Shown here: positions 46,677 to 59,105 of the stretch, piece after piece
Layout of the letters: every line of letters starts with the position of its first letter
How positions within the stretch are numbered: position 1 is the stretch's first letter
Assembly: GCA_030247915.1 (NCBI GenBank)
Contig: JAPDRQ010000074.1
Coordinates: 1-64,000 of the forward strand
Length of the DNA: 64,000 nt
DNA from: Neophaeococcomyces mojaviensis
Taxonomy: Eukaryota > Ascomycota > Eurotiomycetes > Chaetothyriales
Reading direction: 5' to 3'
Made by a program: the position numbers and the translations under genes
Notes under the pieces: model-generated
Told to the model about the DNA's origin: nothing
What the model saw: only the letters and a program-made list of their open reading frames with translations
Databases searched by the model: none

Positions 46677-47322
46677 GGCAATAAACTGTCGTCCTTAACC
46701 AGATAGCAGACTCAGGACTGAGAAGCTCTCGGGAAGGAAAGCCAACGAGTATATATGGCTAGGCAACAATCCAGACGCTAAACCACGTGACACGGTTAAA
46801 AAGGTGAAATAGATGAGTAATGAAAAATGCAAGATCTACCCGAAAGATCTAATGCAGAGGAGCAACAGGCGCGTCAAATGACATGAAAGCTTTTGAAGAA
46901 GCATTGGGTCAACGCGTCCATGCTGACCTTGTGTTATCACACATAAAACTCACGAAAGGGGGCCGATTTGCGAGAAGCTGATTGCGACACATCATTGGAA
47001 TAAGCTTACCTAGCCAGTGCTGTTACAGTTATACGATCAGTAGCTGCTTCCTCCATGGAGAGTGACAGCAGTTGTATATGCATAGGGTGTATGAGAGTCA
47101 GAGAACAACAAAGAACAGATGCCAACGGAGGAAGTCGTGATACGCCAAGAACACGGCCTTCTCCGCTAGCGCTTGTTAGACCTGTATCCCGCTTATCGAG
47201 AACTTTCTAAACTGCACATCTATCGCGACTGCCCACGATATGATGGTCTCCTCTTGTGATAACCACCCACCTGCCCCAAGATCTCCCTAAAGCAGACTCA
47301 GAGCGACAGTGTAGAAACCAAC
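46677..47322. promoter_or_regulatory. Shared upstream region of the F-box and hydroxyisourate hydrolase genes
   Basis: A 646-base gap between divergent genes. TATATAT at 46750-46756 fits the core promoter of the leftward F-box gene. No element could be assigned for the rightward gene. Confidence 0.5.
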
Positions 47323-47715
47323 ATGTCGTCTCCAATCACTTGCCACGTTCTCAACACTGTCTCTGGCACACCTGCCGATAACCTCAAGGCAACGTTGACC
47401 CTCCTCTCGAGGTCTACTACAGGTCTTCAAGCGGGTCTTTCGTTCAACGCCGTCACGAACGATGATGGCAGAGTGAAAGAATGGGCAGCTGCCGAAGATG
47501 GCACTACGCTTAACGCAGTGATGGACAAGTATGGCCAAGGAGACAAAATTGCTTGCAGCATCAAATTCGAGATCGGAGCTTGGTATGAAGAGAGGGGAAC
47601 TGAGAGCTTCTGGCCTGAAGTTGAAATTAAGTTCTATGTGAAGAAAGGGGAGCGGCACTATCATGTCCCTTGTCTCGTTGGGCCCTGGACATATACCACA
47701 TATCGAGGGTCATGA
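47323..47715 (+). CDS. 5-hydroxyisourate hydrolase (transthyretin-like)
   Basis: A 130-residue single-exon protein. It hydrolyses 5-hydroxyisourate, the product of urate oxidase, in purine catabolism to allantoin. The family pattern is complete: CHVLNTVSGTPA with H8, DDGR with R50, the region HYHVPCLVGPWTYTTY with its His residues, and the C-terminal YRGS signature. Length equals that of typical members. Many homologues carry a peroxisomal signal, but this one ends in GS, so it lacks a C-terminal PTS1. The start is the ATG directly before SSPITCHVLN, with no upstream extension needed. Confidence 0.93.
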   Translation: MSSPITCHVLNTVSGTPADNLKATLTLLSRSTTGLQAGLSFNAVTNDDGRVKEWAAAEDGTTLNAVMDKYGQGDKIACSIKFEIGAWYEERGTESFWPEVEIKFYVKKGERHYHVPCLVGPWTYTTYRGS

Positions 47716-50700
47716 GCCACGAGCAACGACATACCTCTCTTTGAGGTCTATCAGGCTGATATCTTCGCAAAAAAAACTTATTCTGTGATGTTCAGAACAT
47801 TGCCCAACCACTCCAGATCCCGGCAGGCTCATCAGTGTACAATCTCCCCATCGTTGACCTGCTCAATCTAACGCAAGAGATCTCCGCCGTTGTGAGTACA
47901 TAATTGAATCGCCAATCCCACCTCGAAGCTTGCAAAACGTGTCGAGTGCACCAGACTTGACCACGTGCAGTCAGTCAGCATTTAAGCATTTCACTGACTG
48001 GTCGAGTGTGATGAACAAGCTGAGCACCAGGGAATTGCCGAAGACAAAGAATCATTGAGCATCTAGGTGTGTCCTTTCGTGGCCTGGAAAAGCCTTGAAA
48101 TAAATAAATTCGTCTCTCCTCGTGTCATCTCGTCGACCGGTATGTTGGGCGGTGGTGTTGATGATTGCGCCTTCCACCTCCGATTACGACTATGCTGTTG
48201 ATGTCCGGTTCCAGTTCTTGCTCACTATCGCTTCCAGTCCTTCTTGTCTTCATTCGGATCGTTTGTTGTCGTTCGTACTCCTTGGATTGTCGCTTCAGGT
48301 CTTCGATTTGTTCCTGTCGAAACCATGAATAATAGGTTGATGCAGAGGTCAGACCTTCGTACCTTTGTCAATGGGGTTCCGATTATCAGGTAGCCTTCTC
48401 GACCCTTGCAAGCCTGTCAGAGCATACCAAGAAAACATGTATCCATGGGTTGTACCTGCAGAGAATATGGCCGGATCGTTGCAGAAGGACCAAGGAAATA
48501 TTGAATCTGACGAACAACAATCTGCCTGGAGAGCTCGTATCCTGGCAACCAATATTCCTGAATAGGGGCTGCTTGGTTCGTCATGACTGGTCAATTGTCT
48601 TGTCAAGAGTTGGGGAAGCTTCAAATGCTCAAGACTCCTTGCAAACTGCTTTCCAAGTGACTCACCATAAAAATTCTTTTGCAACAATGTCGGTGAAGCA
48701 GCCTCTATATACAGTCATTTGCCGACTTCAGCATGAGCGTCGGAGGTACATTCTCTGACATGTCGGATACTCATTCCATGCCGGCGAAGCTCGAACATGC
48801 ATCGCGACAGTAAGATGTAGCTTACCTGCAATTTCCTGAATCATGTGCAATCTCAGTGGCTGCCTTGCCCGAAAGTGATTCGCCAGCATTTTGACGAACC
48901 AATCAAGAGCTTCGTGGCGGACACTAGCTCGCCTCACTTTGTTCTCACAACGCGTTGACCCTTCAACCGACTTCAATCTACGCCCATTACAGCCTGCGTC
49001 TCTCTTTGACTGGCCGTGGTTGATTCACTCAATATTGCTCCGGAACCGATACATCCCCACTAGCATCTGCTGCTCCATGTGGATCAGCTCCTTAGGATTC
49101 CACAGCATGACAGAACGTACAGCAAGCAGCCGAGAACTCCCTGTGGAAGCTCATTACCGAATAATACGCCTGCTAATTTACACTTCCGCCGCAAGACATA
49201 CGTCGTCATGCACAATTTGCGGAGAAACGGTATATAATGGTACACAAACGTCGCCACGTTTGTACTCCTGCACCTAGAGTTGCAGACAACAGCAACAGCT
49301 AAAGTATCGACGGGGAAGTGGATTGCGCTGCAGGAATCAACAGCAACAGCACTGCTTCTGAGTTTGACCGGTCTAAGATTTGGAAAGCTAAAACTCACTT
49401 TCGATAAGCCGATACGGAAAGGCGGTGGGGATGGTCATTCCCTGCAATTCGCTTGGTTCTAGGCGAACCGAACCACTCCAGCAGCGTCCCGAGACCGAGA
49501 GTCGTTACAGAACAGTCCCAATACTCCAAAAACACCACGCGAACACGCAGCACGACATCGTTGTCGATCCCTTGCAAACGACGTGATCGGCGAATTGATC
49601 GGCGAAGTCTTGACGAATGTGTTCAAATGTGCCTAATGAGCAAGAACCCCGTGACCACGCTTGACATGCATGGAATCTCTAGCTTGAAGCAATTCGACGA
49701 CATTTTAAGATGTCAGGCATGAACATTTGGTTCTCTTCGTCTGTTCATTGGTTGAGTAAAGCCCTGACAGCCGATTTGTCAAAACACTGTGGCATTGACA
49801 GTGCGAGATCGTCGTTCATTATCTATCATCTTGCCACTTGGGTCGCAATTTCAGATCATCACTTGAAAGAGTCGCTGCCATGACAGTGAGGCGTCAGTAT
49901 TACCTGATGCTCCCTCCCATACCGACGATAGCCTTTCGCATGAAGTGACGAGGTGTGTTTCGAAGATCCTGACCATTGAAACCAAGGATATGCCTGCTCT
50001 TCCTTTAGAAATTCTCATATCAGTCACTGATGGACGCGATAGATGTCACGACAACAACGACGACGGTATCGTAGCTCTTGCTACAACGTCCATATATCGT
50101 AGGTCTGAGTCAGCGAGTAAAGAGGACGCCAGTCGTGAGTTTCGACTCATGAGGCGTTTGTCTTCTCGTGCCTTTGAAGTTCGGTCTGAAAGATCGTCGT
50201 GCTCTTGCGGCCCAACTTTCACGCCACCGAAGTTTGAGCTCGCGAGAGATGTTCTCAAAATGGTGGTGCTACGAGTTATGCGAATCTGTCCAGCGTCTGC
50301 CTCCCGAGCGATCACTTGATTTGTTGTGCTCGACCGTCGCAGATGTTACAAAGGACCATCACTTACCTCGGGCTGATGACAGGCGCAAGATCCTCGGGCC
50401 CCGCGTGGCGAACTGCAAGGCTGCAAACCCACATCAGATGTGCCGATCTCGCCTTGCTCGTTGTCTCAAGCTTGTTATTGGCTAAAGCGTACCTGTGCAA
50501 CTATACAGGAGCATCTTCGGTGATTGTGGTCAAAACCTCAGGCTGCTCAATGACGCTCATTTCGTTGAGTATCTACCGATCCGCAAATTGACTAGGACTG
50601 TTGGGAGGAAGATCAGCCCCTCCTTCATCCTTAGCCTTATTCAATCACTGCGTAGCAACAGCATCCAAGACGGTTTACGGCACTGAAACATCGGCATAAC

Positions 50701-52356
50701 ACGCCTCATACCATCATTCCCACGATCCCGCAGACCGGAAATCTCGTTGTGCAGGGTTGCATCCATGAGCTTCTACTAGACTGCACGGATTATCACAGAA
50801 TGGTCTTGGAGTTCAACTGCCACATAGCGATTTCATTTCGTTAGGAGACTCTATTCTGAACCTTGCCCGGTGGTGAAATCTGATTTCGTTACTTGTGCTT
50901 CGACAAGGTGCCTTTGCGAAATTTTGGTTTCGCTATCTCAAATATAGTCATTAAAATACTACGCTTGAGCGCTGCTCCATGGATTTCGGCTGTTAATCAC
51001 ACTTTTCTCTCCGCGCCTTTTCATCCACATAGACAGCTGATCAGACCCTGCCTTAGAAATTGTGCAGTCAAAACTGTACAAGCCTTCACTCTGCCTTTTC
51101 GAGTCCATCCTTAATTGCGAAAACATCATGGGAAACCTCTTGCAGCCACGTTCCAGAACTCCAGCGTCTACACACAGCTCCTAGTCACCTTCTGCTAGCT
51201 CTAAGCGGCTCTCATTGACACCAGCAGCAACTACCTCTTGCTTTATCAAATTGGACCCATCATCCAGATATTCCTTTTCAAAAACCAGCAGGTGGTAGTG
51301 GTCCATGCTCAACAAGCTATATCTCGCTTCATTACGCAAAAGGAAGTCGCGACATTTATGGGGAAACGCTAGCAATGGCGTGCAAACAGCGAAATTCACC
51401 AGATCGCTTTCTTCGTCGCATCATATAGCAACTCATTCGAGACACGCTCGTCCCAAAGTCTTACTTGATCATAGCCTTAAGAATACCATATGCAGCCCTT
51501 GGCTGAGAAAAATTCGTGTGAACAGAGCTGTTCAGTGGCTTGAAATTCATGACCAAGCACATACCACTGCAGCAATTAATGGCCTCAGCGGTATCCACGA
51601 TATTCATTTCCGGGCTACATTGGGACCTGTGAAGTCCCCATCATCGGCACCTGGAGGTCGTTGTCCCAATCATGGTGCTCGATCAGCGCTGGCTAGTCAT
51701 CGGCTATGACAACAGATTATACATGTAGATAGTTATGTAGATCTTACCATAAGATTTCTCTATATCTTTGCCCGCCTCATACATCCCGGTGCTTTGACTA
51801 TCGACTTGGGACCCATCACCGCTCGTGTCCGGTGTTTATGCATGGGCTGGCGAGGATTTTCAGGTATAGAGTCGAGGATTTGATAGTGACTTGCATAGAA
51901 GCTTCCATCTCACTGCCTGTGCTATTATGTTTTTCGATGGCCTTGCTACTTATCATTCGAAGTCATCCCCCAGCAACTCGCGATGTAAGACATTTGATGG
52001 TTAACACCCTCAACACGACCGACACGGTTCATCAACTTAGCCGTCTTCGCTCTTCTTTCCACCAGCTCCTTATGGGCATCACCACCCTCACGCTTGCTTC
52101 ATCTTTACCTGGAGTCCCATCCTAGAATCCTAATATATCACCTCTATTTACAGAATCTGCAACACATCCTACGATCTTCTTCGCTGATACTATGCGCGGA
52201 TTTATGGAAAAGCCTAATTCATACACAGTGAATGCACGAGGCTTTGCATATCTACAAACACACATTGATCATCCCAAGGGTACTCAAGCTGGAAGAGAAA
52301 GGCACCATACAGTTCTTTCGGGGTCTACTGTGAGGTTCTGAGTTTCAATGATGTCT
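47716..52356. other. Long gene-poor stretch
   Basis: About 4.6 kb without an intact gene. From 49990, a frame opens with MPALPLEILISVTD, which resembles an F-box start, and protein-like pieces follow in other frames (for example MFSKWWCYELCESVQRLPPE near 50250 and LLNDAHFVEYLPIRKLTR near 50540), so a decayed F-box gene is possible. No repeat family or RNA gene was recognised. Confidence 0.4.
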
Positions 52357-52551
52357 ACTTGCCTACCTCTCACTTGCTTACCTCTCACTTGCCTACCTCT
52401 CACTTGCCTACCTCTCACTTGCCTACCTCTCACTTGCCTACCTCTCACTTGCCTACCTCTCACTTGCCTACCTCTCACTTGCCTACCTCTCACTTGCCTA
52501 CCTCTCACTTGCCTACCTCTCACTTGCCTACCTCTCACTTGCCTACCTTTT
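52357..52551. repeat. Minisatellite: 13 tandem copies of a 15-base unit
   Basis: The unit ACTTGCCTACCTCTC is repeated 13 times head to tail. Units are identical except the second (a C-to-T change, GCTTACC) and the last (ends CTTTT). Because 15 is a multiple of three and the unit has no stop, several frames stay open, reading LTCLP and SHLPT on the plus strand and RGRQV on the minus strand. The near-perfect identity implies recent expansion or homogenisation. No coding context supports a real protein. Confidence 0.93.
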
Positions 52552-53237
52552 GTCTTCCTCTAGCTTAGAATCCCTAGCCGGCTGAAAATCGCTCCTCTTA
52601 GTCAGGAACGGCCAAGTATAGCATTTACTGCAAGAAAAGTCAGTTGATGAAAGAGATGGGAAAAGCTAGTGTGCTGAAAACAACCAAGGAATGGGATACG
52701 TGGTCAACCGGCATCCTTTGAGCGAACAATATATCTTAGAGCATTGAAGAAGAGGGATCTGGTGTAGAAGCACTATCACAATAACCATTTCTTTTCACTT
52801 GCTCAGATCGTGTACCGATTATCGTACACTAAGCTCTGAGCCATAGTCTGCTATGGAGATTAAACGAATCCTCTTGCATCAACGTGGGTTGATCAACGTT
52901 GACATGATATCCCAACATAGTATTCGACCTGCTTTTACTGCACAACCTAGACAACAGACGTCCTCCCAATCTGGATCCGAACGCCATTATTGTCCCGTTT
53001 TGTGTGCCGACCAAATATTCATAACAGGTCGTACTAACCGTTGTTGATACATCATGTCCATATCCATGCCCTGGACCACATTCCTGTGCTCTTCCATATC
53101 CCATATCCTGCGCCTGAAGCCACATATCGTTTCGTCATTCAGTTCTAAATCCATACTAAAAACACAATCATTCGTCCAATAATCCTCAAAGCTAGTCTTG
53201 CCCTTTCGTGGTCTTTCTGTTGCTATTCAAAGAGCTC
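52552..53237. other. Intergenic stretch
   Basis: It lies between the minisatellite and the 3' end of the zinc-finger gene, so part is probably that gene's 3' UTR. Short frames at 52829-53125 and 52853-53047 overlap on opposite strands and are not supported. Confidence 0.45.
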
Positions 53238-55702
53238 CTAGCTCATTCCAGCAAAGAATCCATCACCGCTATCCATTCCCATGTTCATGCCCATGCCCAT
53301 TCCCATCTGACTATCATCGTTGAAGTCCAAGAAGCTATCGAATTCATTTCGTGGTTGTCCATCATCATCAGTGCTGTTGATTTGAGTATTAGAATCAAGC
53401 TTGCCGATGTTGTTCAGGCCAAAAGACAAATTCGAGATGTTTGACATTGTGCTCATGCGCAGGGCAGCTGCGTCATCAGAGAAGTCGAAGACAAGGGCCG
53501 AGCCTGGTTCTTGTGGTGGTGGCGAGGATGAGTGAGATAGTGACGGGAGGGATGTTGATTGTGTTGTGGCTTGGATAGTGGTATGCTGAGATGAAGAGAG
53601 GTCGTTGGTGGCAAAATCGTGGAATGAAGTCATGTTGGGTGGAAGGGAGGCTTGGTTCGAACTGGTCGATTCATCGAGGATGATCTGGGAGGATCGAGGA
53701 GAGGCTTGAGGAGGGAGAATGTCGTGACTAGGCTGTAGCTGACTCATTGTTTGTGGTAGAGGTTGATGCTCTTCAGTCAATGAAACGAGCTCTGCAGGCG
53801 TGAATTCACGGTACGAAGGACTAGGCTTATTGCCAGTTGAGAAGCCGGGGCTTGCTGGTGGTGTGAACGAAAACATGTCTGGCGGTAGCGCGACGTGATT
53901 GACTGAATCCATCTGTTCTTGCATAGTCATGCCCATGGCTTGTGATGGGAAGCTGAAGAGCTCGTCATAAGAGGCGTCGGGCGACTGTGGGTTGCCACCA
54001 TGGATACTCAGGTTATCCATAGGTTGCGTTAGTGGAGATCCCCAGCTTGACATGGAGCAGCTCGAGGATGATGAGGCATAGATATCATCTTGACTGTTGC
54101 TTTGGATGTTTTCTCTTGTTCTGCGTGTTCGAGAAGCTTTGTCGAGCCTCTCATCCATTTCAGGTCGGTGCTTCTTCGGTCGGCCGCGCTTGATCTCCTT
54201 CCTGACAATACCTTCGAACGCACCGATACACATACCTCGCTGTCTGTGTCTTGTCAACGCATCATGCCGAGCGAATGCGTTTCCACAAAGGCATGCATAA
54301 GCTTTTGTGCCGGTGTGAATCTTGGCATGGCGTTTGAGATCGTGCCCTCGAACGAAGCACTTCTTGCAGTGATCACACCGGAACTGTCTATCACCTAGAT
54401 GAGTTTGGACATGGGACTTGATGTTTTCCTTGCGTCCAAATCGCTTGTTGCAGTCATCGTACTTGCAAATCCATTTTTGATCTGCTGGGTCTGGACCTTC
54501 AATAAATTGAGCGATATCGTCTAGAGTGACATTTGTTTCTTCAATGGACGCACTGATGCCTGGTTCGAGATTGAGATCTGAGATTGACATACGGCGAGGG
54601 GAAAGAGCAGGTCTTGTCGGAGAGGATGGGGGTTGACTTGATGATAGGACAGGCTGTGGTAGTTCTTCGAGTAGGGGTGTTTCTTCTGGGATCTCACCAA
54701 AGAGCGATCTGGTTTCGTGCTTAACGGAGCTCATGGAGCTGCTCTTTGAATGAATAGACTTCTTCTGCTTCACGGGTTCGATGGCGCGAGATGTGGCTTG
54801 AGCCGATGACAGCGCTGGGGCATCAAAGACGTCGGAGAACTGATGTATTTCTTGGTGTTCAGCAATACCTTGTAGCGATCTCGACTTTTGCATGGAGACA
54901 GGGCGTGGAGAAACGATGCTCTCGTCTTGTTGTCGCCATCTTGGTGAGCTTTGAAGTGACTTTGCATACTGGATCTGCTGCTGCATTGGAGTAGTGGCAG
55001 GTGTAAGAGGGAAGTGTGCTACAAAGTGTCAGACTCGTGAAGAACATCAACCGCGACGTACTTACCAGTCTGGATCTGTTGTGTGGGAGTGTATGGTCGC
55101 ACACCTGTCTGGACTCTCAGCTCAGGTTGTGGGATCCTTCTATCTGTGGCATTCATCAAATGCGCTGCTTCTTGCATCTGGTGCATAGCTTGGAAATAGT
55201 GCTGGCTATTCTCGTCAAGCATGTATGCGTTCTGCGGCCCGGCCGACATGGGCATTTGCATATCTTGGAATTGTGAATGGTGCATCATGTCTTGAGGTAT
55301 TGACATGAATCCATTCATTGTCATGGTATATGGTGTACCTGGTAGTGACTGTGGTTGTGGAAAGAAACCACACTGCTGTGCGACTCCTGTGTCGAGTTGA
55401 GGGTTCTGTTGCTGATGTCCCGGTCTGGCTATTCTCTGCTGCTGCGCTTCTCGCAAAATCTGTTGTCCGTGGATTGGTCCTATGTTAGTATTGATACTTA
55501 CCGCACTCCCTGTGTGTTGGTGGTGCCGACGGATTGGGCTTCGTGAAATGTCATACGATTGCCCTCGTCTGTGCACGTTTTGTCGTTGGGTGTTTGTGGG
55601 AGGCATTTGCACCTTCATGGCTTCAAAGGCTATCGGCGTCGAGTTTTGTCGTCGATGCAGCCCTTGTCGTCGCTGAAGAGATGAAGGTGGATTGGACATC
55701 AT
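53238..55702 (-). CDS. Ace2/Swi5-type C2H2 transcription factor (2 exons)
   Basis: The spliced product is about 805 residues, with one intron at 55019-55065. Three C2H2 fingers lie at about residues 394-477. The first is CKYDDCNKRFGRKENIKSH, the second starts CDHCKKCFVRGHDLKRH, and the third is the short CLCGNAFARHDALTRH. This series, followed by RGMCIGAFEGIV and a basic KRGRPKKHRP segment, is the signature of Ace2/Swi5-like regulators, which control cell-separation and late mitotic or G1 genes in yeast and growth or conidiation in filamentous fungi. The N-terminus carries the conserved basic RRQNSTPIAFEAMKV and a Gln-rich region. The C-terminal half is Ser/Pro-rich with acidic ends, probably an activation domain. 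S/T-P sites suggest phosphorylation control of nuclear entry, as in the yeast proteins. Confidence 0.9.
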
Positions 55703-56458
55703 CTTAGGTGAGATGAGTTCGAAATGTTAGTAGTCCGAAGGATTGGCCGTTGGTCCTTCTTGGTTCGAGACTATGTGGAAGTGTTAGAATAATATTCAGT
55801 CGTTGACGGAAGTGAAAATGTGGGTGACTGGAATATCTTCACTCACCTCGCGCAGCGCACCGCCTTCAACCGGGCAGCTGGTTTTGTAAAGATTCCCCCA
55901 GTCGCAGCAGCAGTGAAAGTTTTTCAAATTCCTGAGTGAAGGTAATGCAAGGAAGAGTTTATGTTGATGTGCTCCTCCTTCTTACACCTCTTCTTCCTGT
56001 CTCTCCTCTTGTCTTCTTCAACGGAGTAGTAATATATGAGTCTAGTATGTTTGTGCCCGAAGGCTGAGTGTGTGATGGGTGGAGGATGAAGCACAAGTCG
56101 AAGGTATCAAGACGAGACTATGAGAGTGTCAAGACTGCGCTCCTAGTCTGACGTCGGCGCTAATCGAGTCAACATGAGCTCGTTGCTGAGCAACTGAGGA
56201 GAACCCTGCAGCTCGGGAAACAGCCCCCGAGCTACCTCAGCCTTTTGACCAGAAGGTTCCACTTACGAGGCTCTAAATTAGTCAGCTTCATAGCCAAGAC
56301 TTGCACACGAACATCTTGATGAATTTCATCTAAACTTTTTGATACTCCCCACCTGTCATTCTGCACGTCGGAGATTGAGGAAGACTTCAAGTCGAGGTAT
56401 GTTATTTCGTCGCATTGTTGACCCCTCTCAATCACTAACCATACCATAGATCTTCACC
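55703..56458. promoter_or_regulatory. Shared upstream region of the Ace2/Swi5-like factor and ubiquitin-S27a genes
   Basis: A 756-base gap between divergent genes. It includes pyrimidine-rich stretches near 55970-56020, a feature often seen in fungal promoters or 5' leaders. The right part carries the 5' UTR and leader intron of the ubiquitin fusion gene. Confidence 0.55.
56397..56449 (+). other. Probable 5'-UTR intron of the ubiquitin-S27a gene
   Basis: GTATGT at 56397 and CATAG ending at 56449 frame a 53-base intron with a good branch site (CACTAAC). Only nine bases separate it from the ATG at 56459. Leader introns are frequent in fungal ribosomal protein genes. Confidence 0.7.
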
Positions 56459-56975
<517 letters not shown>

Positions 56976-57391
56976 GACGGAAATTAAGGCATGTGTCCAA
57001 GACATTTCGCAAATGTTACTGTGGAGGACCTCATGAACGAAGTCAAGATAGAGCCATAGATGCTCGTATGAGGCCAATGCCAGATATTCCCCCAATCGTC
57101 TTCTTTTTCCATTTTGTTCCGTGCGCTGTAACCTGAACACTTCGTTGCCGAATTTGTAGTACATCTCCACCAAAAAATTGGCTCATACTCGTGACGGATA
57201 TCCACAGTGCTTATGCCTGAATGCATTTCCGTAGCAGCATAGCTCCTAACAGACCAAGACACATGATTTGGCTGTCCGGTTAAAGTAAATGTGGTATATT
57301 TGAACAGAACCTGATTATCTTGATGCTTGGCAAATGAATAAAATTACATGGGTGGGTCATGTAAAGTTTCTCAAGAAACCCATTATCATGT
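56976..57391. other. Gap between convergent genes
   Basis: The 3' flanks of the ubiquitin fusion gene and of the WKF-domain gene. No other feature was seen. Confidence 0.5.
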
Positions 57392-58738
57392 TCATTCGCT
57401 ATCGCTACTCGACTCGCTTGAAGCATTGTCGCTAGAACTTGTGCCATCCGCTTCAAAAGAACTCGAAGTCCCTGACGACGAAGTGTCATCGTCCCCACTA
57501 GTGATCTTGGTTGCTGCGCCCTTCTTTGTACTGTTTTCACCAGATTCCGAAGTCCTCGAACCGTCTGATGAGTCGCTTTCCGAGTCGCTCTCACTACTGC
57601 TCGAGATATCAATCGGGACTGCTGTCCTTGACTTCTTGAGCTTTTTCTTTTCGGCTGGCGTGAGCGTCTTGGCTCCTTTTGTCTCAGTCGTGCCGTTTGT
57701 GATTTTCCCAGACTCTTCCTCCACCCCAAGTGCCCATAAGATCAGCCGTGGTCGTGGCTGGCTTTCTAACCACTCCGGGAAGCCGCCATTGGTGTGTGGT
57801 TTTGGCTCTTCCTCATTTATCTGCTGCAACAAGATTTCCTTGTATTTTGTGGCATCGATAGAGGAAACGTCTTCCTGCTCTGAACTAGGGATTGCTTGTT
57901 TGCATTCCTGTATCAAGCGCGCCCTTGCAGCGGCTTTCTCTGGGAGACCATGAACATATCCAGCCAGCGCCAAGTCGTAGGATCTCGGAATCTTTTCCGT
58001 ATCACGAGCATTGTTAAGAATCCAAATATCTCTGGTTTTGTTGAACTTCCATAAGGCACGTTTTGAGCGGTGTTGCTCAAGGTATTCCAGCGCTGCAACA
58101 GATTTCTGGACAGAGTCTGACTTCTGGCCTTTCTGCTTGGCGGTCTTCTGTTTGATTTTCTGTCTTTGTGGCAGAATGGTGTCGCTTGGTGATGAGTCTT
58201 CCGTTTGACCTCCTATCGACGAAACATCTTCAGCTGGTAATGGACTTTCAGCTGTAGTCGCCTCGTCGTTGGTCTCTCTTTGCTTGGCTTTCTTTGGTGT
58301 CGAGCCTGGAGATCCAGCAGGGAAATCTATGGTCACACGTGAATCCCCATCGTCAATCTTAGTGTCGTTCGTAAATGAAACGCTCTTTCGTTTCTTGCGC
58401 CTATTTTTGTCTTCGTTCGTCTCTGTTCGCTGCAGGTTTGAGACAGATACCGCTTCTGACGTCGGCTCCTCCTGACTCGCATGACGTGAAGCCTCGTGAT
58501 CATTCTGGCCATTGACGTGACGTTGAGAATCTGTAGGCTTACCAGACTCATTAGAAATTATGCGTCGCCGCTTGGTTGGTCGCTCCGTATGTTGTGAAGC
58601 ATTTGTGTGGGATTGGCCAGCATCGGCGCGTTTCTTGTTTGAGCCTTGGAATAATGAGAGCTCTGTCGAATCTGGTTGTTCTTTGGCATACTTGAGCTTC
58701 AGACCTAGTCTTTTCCAGGCTGGAATATGCTCAGACAT
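57392..58738 (-). CDS. WKF-domain protein (C7orf50-like)
   Basis: A single-exon protein of 448 residues from the ATG at 58738 (MSEHIPAWKRLGLKLKYAKE). The frame is open 40 codons further upstream, but this Met begins the conserved PAWKRLGLKLK motif. The WKF domain is at about residues 216-270: AALEYLEQHRSKRALWKFNK, then WILNN and SYDLALAGYVHGL. The rest is low-complexity: basic KKR clusters in the N-terminal half (KNRRKKRKSV) and an acidic, Ser/Asp-rich C-terminal tail of some 70 residues. Human C7orf50 is nucleolar and linked to rRNA processing, so a ribosome-biogenesis role is inferred. This fits its divergent pairing with a proteasome gene and its position beside the S27a gene. Confidence 0.86.
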   Translation of the reverse strand: MSEHIPAWKRLGLKLKYAKEQPDSTELSLFQGSNKKRADAGQSHTNASQHTERPTKRRRIISNESGKPTDSQRHVNGQNDHEASRHASQEEPTSEAVSVSNLQRTETNEDKNRRKKRKSVSFTNDTKIDDGDSRVTIDFPAGSPGSTPKKAKQRETNDEATTAESPLPAEDVSSIGGQTEDSSPSDTILPQRQKIKQKTAKQKGQKSDSVQKSVAALEYLEQHRSKRALWKFNKTRDIWILNNARDTEKIPRSYDLALAGYVHGLPEKAAARARLIQECKQAIPSSEQEDVSSIDATKYKEILLQQINEEEPKPHTNGGFPEWLESQPRPRLILWALGVEEESGKITNGTTETKGAKTLTPAEKKKLKKSRTAVPIDISSSSESDSESDSSDGSRTSESGENSTKKGAATKITSGDDDTSSSGTSSSFEADGTSSSDNASSESSSDSE

Positions 58739-59105
58739 GACAAATGACGTCGAGCATAGGTATAGGTAGCTCAGACCGCTTCTTTCATCTCGTATGTTTA
58801 GAAGATGAATTTCCCGTAGGATTCGATTTAGAAGAGCTGAAATTCTCCAATCCACCAATCAGTGAAAAAGTCTCCCCACTAGCCACATATTGCCACAGCC
58901 ACAAATCGTCACGCAGGGCATTTCTGCCAGCCTGCTAGGCTATCGCTTAACGCGTGTTTCAACTGCGCTGCGATTACCTTTGTCCACTCATGGTTTGATT
59001 CTACACGTTCGAGATCATTTGAAAGGCTTACTTCACAACCGGAGGCACTTGAAGAAAACACCTGACCAGATCTACATCCCAAGTCCTGCTGATATCCGAT
59101 ACAAC
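58739..59105. promoter_or_regulatory. Shared upstream region of the WKF and proteasome genes
   Basis: A 367-base gap between divergent genes. I could not identify a confident proteasome-associated control element or a TATA box. The layout implies a bidirectional promoter. Confidence 0.5.

Noticed and set aside
48450..48580. A leucine-rich-repeat-like string (ILNLTNNNLPGEL)
   Set aside because: A single repeat in a short frame with no neighbouring repeats; probably chance.
52284..52568. Open frames across the minisatellite, including an RGRQV repeat protein on the minus strand
   Set aside because: They follow from a 15-base period without stops; there is no start context, flanking coding sequence or family.
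57348..57953. 201-codon plus-strand open frame rich in Ser and Leu
   Set aside because: Antisense shadow of the Ser/Asp-rich tail of the WKF protein.
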